Shown here piece by piece: positions 60,388-64,000 of a stretch of 64,000 nt of DNA (position 1 is its first letter; every line of letters begins with the position of its first letter). The stretch comes from JBJXFE01 sp046153875. Its GTDB lineage: Bacteria; Planctomycetota; Phycisphaerae; Phycisphaerales; UBA1924. The notes below the pieces were generated by a model that was not told the DNA's origin, searched no databases, and saw only the letters and a list, made by a program, of their open reading frames with translations. The stretch is taken from the NCBI GenBank assembly GCA_046153875.1, contig JBJXFE010000073.1:1-64000 (forward strand). Reading direction: 5' to 3'. A program made the position numbers and the translations under genes.

Positions 60388-60393
60388 GCGGAC

Positions 60394-60399
60394 AGCGTA
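60394..60399 (-). promoter_or_regulatory. TACGCT box, candidate -10 of leaderless aminotransferase transcript
   Basis: TACGCT on the minus strand is followed by six bases and the GTG start at 60387. No Shine-Dalgarno sequence is present. Confidence 0.45.
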
Positions 60400-60455
60400 G
60401 GAACGTGCGCCGCACCCCGGGCATCCCGCCGCGCTCCTCCACGCTCACCCCGCCA

Positions 60456-60752
60456 TCAACCGCGAACGTCGAGCACGCGGCCCGCATGCACCGAGACCGC
60501 AGCCGCGTTCTTGTCCGCCGGGTGACGGTACATCGGGATCGCCGACGCGCTCGGCACGGGCTCGCCCGCGTAAAAATCCACGCGCCCCGGCACCACCGCC
60601 GCGACCAGCCGATCGACACGCGCCGGCATCCGGGCGGGCTCGGCACCCCCGGCGCGGCCTGCCGGCGCGACCGCGACGCGCGCCGGCCGCGACGCGGTGT
60701 TGACGGCGTACGCCTGGGCGACGTGGAACGGGATCGGCTCGATGCTGGACAT
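60456..60752 (-). CDS. Small protein of unknown function
   Basis: A 98-residue protein. It starts MSSIEPIPFHVAQAYAVN, has an Ala/Pro/Arg-rich middle, then RVDRLVAAVVPGRVDFYAGE and YRHPADKNAAAVSVHAGRVLDVRG. The end has the feel of a short structured C-terminus. No signal peptide or membrane helix is seen. A TACCAT box is seven bases before the ATG. I do not recognise the family; coding is supported by the start signal and the fit of the frame between the neighbouring genes. Confidence 0.55.
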   Translation of the reverse strand: MSSIEPIPFHVAQAYAVNTASRPARVAVAPAGRAGGAEPARMPARVDRLVAAVVPGRVDFYAGEPVPSASAIPMYRHPADKNAAAVSVHAGRVLDVRG

Positions 60753-60759
60753 GCGCGGC

Positions 60760-60765
60760 ATGGTA
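60760..60765 (-). promoter_or_regulatory. TACCAT box upstream of the 98-residue gene
   Basis: TACCAT on the minus strand is followed by seven bases and ATG 60752, as at other candidate leaderless starts. Confidence 0.35.
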
Positions 60766-60831
60766 CCCCGTGCCGGAGAACAACGCGCAACGTCCGATAA
60801 GGGTGGACGCGACGCAGCCTGCTTCAACCGC

Positions 60832-61716
60832 TCAGTTCGCGCCCGCGTCCACGAGTACCGGGACGCACGCGACCTTCTTCGTCGCGCTCATCGCCTGCGC
60901 ATAGTCGAGCGCGCTCTTGCCGACCGCGCTCCGACTGTCCACCGTGGCGCCGTGGTCCAGGAGCGCGATCACCGCCTCCACGTCGTCCCGCGCCGCGGCC
61001 CGCATCAGCGGCGTCAGCCCGGCGGCGTCGGGGGCGTTGGGGTTCGCGCCGGCCTCCAGCAGCGCCCGCAATGCGTCGGCCGGCGCGGGGGCAGCCGCCG
61101 CAGGACCGGAACCCGACGCCGCCAGCGCCAGCGCCGTGGCCCCGGCGCCGTCCGCCACGTCCACCGTCGCCCCCGCGTTGAGCAGCGCGATCACCTTCGC
61201 GGAGTGCCGCGCCGAGGCCGCGAGCATCAGTGCCGTCTGCCCGGCCGCGCTCTTCTCGTCGATCCCCGCGCCCGCCGCGATGATCGCCTCGACCGCCGGT
61301 GACAACGGCGACGCGCACGCCACCATCAGCGCCGTCCAGCCGTCCTCGGCCTTGCGGTCCGGGTCCGCCTTCGCCGTCAGCAGCGTGCGGACGGCGTCCA
61401 GGCTCCCGCTCTCGGCCGCGAGCATCAGCGGCGTCACTCCGACGCGCGACACACCCGTGAGCGACCCGGCCGGGAGCGCCGCGTTCACGTCGGCGCCCTG
61501 CGCGATCTCGCGCTGGAGGCCGCCCGCGTCACCGGCTCGCGCCGCGTCGTGCAGCGCCCACCGGGTGCTCCGCGGGGCGATGCCGCCCGAATCCGCCGAA
61601 CCCGCGACATTCCCCGGCTGCCCGCGCCCGGTCAGCCCGGTCACGGCGTACACCACCAGCACGGCGGCCACGAGAAGCAACGCGACGATGACGGGAACCG
61701 CGACTTGTCGTTTCAT
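60832..61716 (-). CDS. Membrane-anchored ankyrin repeat protein
   Basis: A 294-residue protein with one N-terminal hydrophobic helix (about 5-28) and five or six ankyrin repeats (about 52-290), for example VTPLMLAAESGSLDAVRTLL and GQTALMLAASARHSAKVIALL. It probably exposes a protein-binding surface on the outer face of the cytoplasmic membrane. A spacer rich in Ala/Pro (about 200-215) splits the repeats. GGAG lies close upstream of ATG 61716. The partner is unknown. Confidence 0.85.
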   Translation of the reverse strand: MKRQVAVPVIVALLLVAAVLVVYAVTGLTGRGQPGNVAGSADSGGIAPRSTRWALHDAARAGDAGGLQREIAQGADVNAALPAGSLTGVSRVGVTPLMLAAESGSLDAVRTLLTAKADPDRKAEDGWTALMVACASPLSPAVEAIIAAGAGIDEKSAAGQTALMLAASARHSAKVIALLNAGATVDVADGAGATALALAASGSGPAAAAPAPADALRALLEAGANPNAPDAAGLTPLMRAAARDDVEAVIALLDHGATVDSRSAVGKSALDYAQAMSATKKVACVPVLVDAGAN

Positions 61717-61835
61717 GGGAACTCCGTTTCCTGCCGTAGACCGGGCGATCCATCCCCGACGGCCGTGAACAATACCAATCTCCTTCGCGTCCCGCGACCC
61801 CCCGGGCGTCCGCCGGGCGCGGCGGGCGGCCGGGC

Positions 61836-63896
61836 TCAATCCTCGTCGGCGCGCGGCTTGAAGGCCGCGACGACCTCCTGCTGGATCTGCGGCGGGGTGG
61901 GCTCGTCGTGGCTGTAGTCCATCGTGTACGACCCCGCCCCGGCCGTCATGCTCTTGAGCTCGTTGGAGTAGTTCTGAAGCTCCGCCAGCGGCGCCTGGGC
62001 ACGCACGATGCACGTGTCCCCGTCGAGCATCTGGGTGTCCTGGATCCGCCCGCGCTTCGTCGAGATGTGCCCGGCCAGGTCCCCCATGTACTTCGCCGGG
62101 GCCGTCACCTCGATCAGGACGTAGGGCTCGAGCAGCTTGGGGCGCGCCTTCGACACCGCGTCGATGAACGCCTTGCGACCCGCCGTCACGAACGCGATCT
62201 CCTTGCTGTCCACGTCGTGGTACTTGCCGTCATAGAGGGCGACCCGCACGCCGCTCATGGGGTACCCGGCGATCGCGCCGTCGTTCATCACCTGGCGGAC
62301 GCCCTTCTCGACGGCGGGCCAGTACTGGCGCGGCACGTTGCCGCCGACGACCTCGCTGACGAACTCGAACCCCTCGGGGTGGCCCGTGGGCAGCGGCTCG
62401 ATCCGCAGGTAGACCTCGCCGAACTGGCCGGCGCCGCCGGTCTGCTTCTTGTGCCGGTGGTGCCCATCCGCCTTGGCCGTGATCGTTTCCTTGTACGCCG
62501 TCTTGGGCTTGCTCGTGATCAGCTCGATGTTGAACTGCTTCTTGAGCTTCTCCAGCACCACGCGCAGGTGCAGCTCGCCCATCCCGCGCAGCACCATCTG
62601 CTTCGTCGCGGCGATCCGGTCCAGCGCCAGGCACGGGTCCTCCTCGCGGAGCCGCGCGCACGCGTTGGCGAACTTCGCCTCGTCCGCGTGGTTCTTCAGG
62701 TCCACCGCCAGCCCGAACATCGGGCGCGGGACCGCCAGCGCCGCCGGGACCACCCCCGCGTGCTCCGCCGCCTCGTGCATCACCGCGTTGTAGTGCAGGT
62801 CGTCGATCTTGCTCACCGCCCCGATGTCCCCCGGGCCGATCTCGTGGACCTCCTGGTGGTCCTTGCCCTGCGTGCGAAAAATATGCGTGAACCGCACGGG
62901 CTTGCGGTGCTCCCCCAGTTGCATCTCGCTCTTGGCCTTGACCGTCCCCGAGTGCACGCGGAAGAACGACAGCTTGCCGACGAACGGGTCGATCGTCACC
63001 TTGAACACGTGCGCGATCGCCTTGCCCGCCGGGTCGGGACGCGGGTCGAACGCCGCGGCGCTGCCGTCGGGCTTCTTCGCCTCGAACCGTGGCGGGCGCG
63101 CATCGGCCGGCGTCGGGCACAGGTCTTCGAGGATGTGCAGCAGCTCGTCCACTCCCGCGCCCGTCCGCGCCGACACGAAGCAGATCGGGATCAGGTGCCC
63201 CTCGTCCACGGCCTTCACGAACGCGGCCCGCACCTTGTCCGCCGGCAGGTTCTCGCCCTGCTCCAGGTACTGCTCGGTGAGCGCCTCGTCCACCTCGACG
63301 ACCTGCTCGAGGATCGCCTTGTGCGCCTCGGGGATCGACCAATAGTCCGGCTCGTCGCCGCTGGCGTGCTCGAAGACGTCCACCACCTTCTTCCCGCCGC
63401 CCGCGGGGAGGTTCACCGGCAGGCACTCGTTCCCGAAGCTCTTGCGGATCGCCGCGATCACCTGCTCGGGGTGGCTCTCGGCCGCGTCGATCTTGTTCAC
63501 GATGATGAACCGCGGGATCTTCCGGTCGCCCGCCACGCTCATCAGGCGGCGCGTCGTGCTCTCGACCCCCTTCACCGCGTCCACCACCACCGCGACCGTG
63601 TCGACCGCGGGCAGCACCGCCACCGCCTGCCCCACGAAGTCCGACTGACCCGGCGTGTCGATCAGGTTCACCGTCCGCCCCTGGTGCGTGAAACGCATCA
63701 CGGCCGACGTGATCGAGTGCTTGTGGTGCTTCTCCTCGTCGGTCCAGTCGCTGACCGTGTCGCCCTTCTCGACCGAACCCATCTTCCCGATCGCGCCGGT
63801 GGCGAAGAGGAGCCGCTCGGCCAGGGTGGTCTTGCCGCACGCGCCGTGGCCGACGAGGGCGACGTTGTGCAGGTCCGTGACGTTGAGCACAGCCAT
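61836..63896 (-). CDS. Elongation factor G-like GTPase (EF-G2 type)
   Basis: A 686-residue translational GTPase with five EF-G domains. GHGACGKT (16-23) is the P-loop, DTPGQSDF (80-87) the G3 box, and NKID (134-137) the G4 box. In canonical EF-G the G3 box is DTPGHVDF; here the catalytic His is Gln84. Switch I has HSITSA in place of RGITI. Both changes fit a paralogue (EF-G2/FusA2-like) rather than the main translocase. Domain IV has HHRHKKQTGGAGQFG. GGAGGG precedes the ATG, and TTACACT lies upstream near 63930. Confidence 0.9.
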   Translation of the reverse strand: MAVLNVTDLHNVALVGHGACGKTTLAERLLFATGAIGKMGSVEKGDTVSDWTDEEKHHKHSITSAVMRFTHQGRTVNLIDTPGQSDFVGQAVAVLPAVDTVAVVVDAVKGVESTTRRLMSVAGDRKIPRFIIVNKIDAAESHPEQVIAAIRKSFGNECLPVNLPAGGGKKVVDVFEHASGDEPDYWSIPEAHKAILEQVVEVDEALTEQYLEQGENLPADKVRAAFVKAVDEGHLIPICFVSARTGAGVDELLHILEDLCPTPADARPPRFEAKKPDGSAAAFDPRPDPAGKAIAHVFKVTIDPFVGKLSFFRVHSGTVKAKSEMQLGEHRKPVRFTHIFRTQGKDHQEVHEIGPGDIGAVSKIDDLHYNAVMHEAAEHAGVVPAALAVPRPMFGLAVDLKNHADEAKFANACARLREEDPCLALDRIAATKQMVLRGMGELHLRVVLEKLKKQFNIELITSKPKTAYKETITAKADGHHRHKKQTGGAGQFGEVYLRIEPLPTGHPEGFEFVSEVVGGNVPRQYWPAVEKGVRQVMNDGAIAGYPMSGVRVALYDGKYHDVDSKEIAFVTAGRKAFIDAVSKARPKLLEPYVLIEVTAPAKYMGDLAGHISTKRGRIQDTQMLDGDTCIVRAQAPLAELQNYSNELKSMTAGAGSYTMDYSHDEPTPPQIQQEVVAAFKPRADED

Positions 63897-64000
63897 AGGG
63901 GGCCCTCCGAGTGGTCCAGAGGGCGCAGTGTAAGGGATGGGTCAAGACCCGTGGGGCCCGCGGACGGCGAACGCCCGCCCGATACCGCCCCCCGCGCATT

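Noticed and set aside
1..64000. CRISPR array, prophage, insertion sequence or integron
   Set aside because: No regularly spaced repeats, cas genes, transposases, integrases or phage structural genes were found. The short repeats seen carry no protein of their own.
1..64000. Large new defence island or biosynthetic gene cluster
   Set aside because: Most genes are recognisable housekeeping or envelope genes. Only the pair at 35052-35862 has a defence-like layout.

Overview
The window looks like a chromosomal segment from a high-GC planctomycete, most likely of the class Phycisphaerae. The reasons are a prepilin-like secreted protein with a planctomycete-style N-terminus (FTLIELL), a large Ser/Thr kinase fused to WD40 repeats and paired with an ECF sigma factor, a glycine-rich secreted protein ending in duplicated Asp/Asn/Cys calcium-loop-like repeats, a MurC with an AEACEFNRSF site, and dense genes with many ATGA/GTGA stop-start overlaps. 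This placement is inferred from gene content, not from a marker gene. No phage, insertion sequence or CRISPR array was seen.

Layout. 0.2-8.1 kb: acetyltransferase, MFS nucleoside-type symporter, secreted alpha-L-fucosidase, then a three-gene amino-sugar/sugar operon (NagB fused to a PIG-L deacetylase, a TIM-barrel isomerase, a Gfo/Idh/MocA oxidoreductase). 8.2-15.1 kb: nuoJKLMN, the membrane arm of complex I, behind a recognisable promoter. 15.2-16.4 kb: pgsA-pgpA for phosphatidylglycerol. 16.4-19.8 kb: envelope genes (TonB-like, secreted unknown, BamE-like lipoprotein) and a cysteine-less TlpA-like protein. 19.8-24.6 kb: glycosyltransferase, NAD(P)HX epimerase, bifunctional nuclease, truD, HAD hydrolase. 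24.6-28.7 kb: floA with two NfeD proteins, and a Nudix hydrolase. 28.8-34.4 kb: murC-murB-ddl-ftsQ and a coupled membrane protein. 34.5-39.2 kb: greA, a toxin-antitoxin-like pair, a pseudopilin, mnmG and tRNA-Gln. 39.3-52.2 kb: metallopeptidases, a STAS protein, an orphan MalK-type ATPase, a ClpP-fold pseudoprotease, GT2 and a BshC-like protein. 52.2-58.5 kb: kinase-WD40, sigma factor and a divergent glycine-rich surface protein. 58.6-63.9 kb: cysteine dioxygenase, class V aminotransferase, ankyrin protein and an EF-G paralogue.

Two patterns stand out. First, about fourteen genes have a TANNNT box 5-9 nt before the start codon and no Shine-Dalgarno sequence, which suggests widespread leaderless transcription; other unit heads use strong GGAGG sites. 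Second, small palindromic or tandem repeats of at least four families are scattered through the window. Two lie in frame inside genes: a 33-bp-stem palindrome in mnmG, and a double hairpin forming the linker between the NagB and PIG-L domains.

There is no stretch above 300 bases without a gene.
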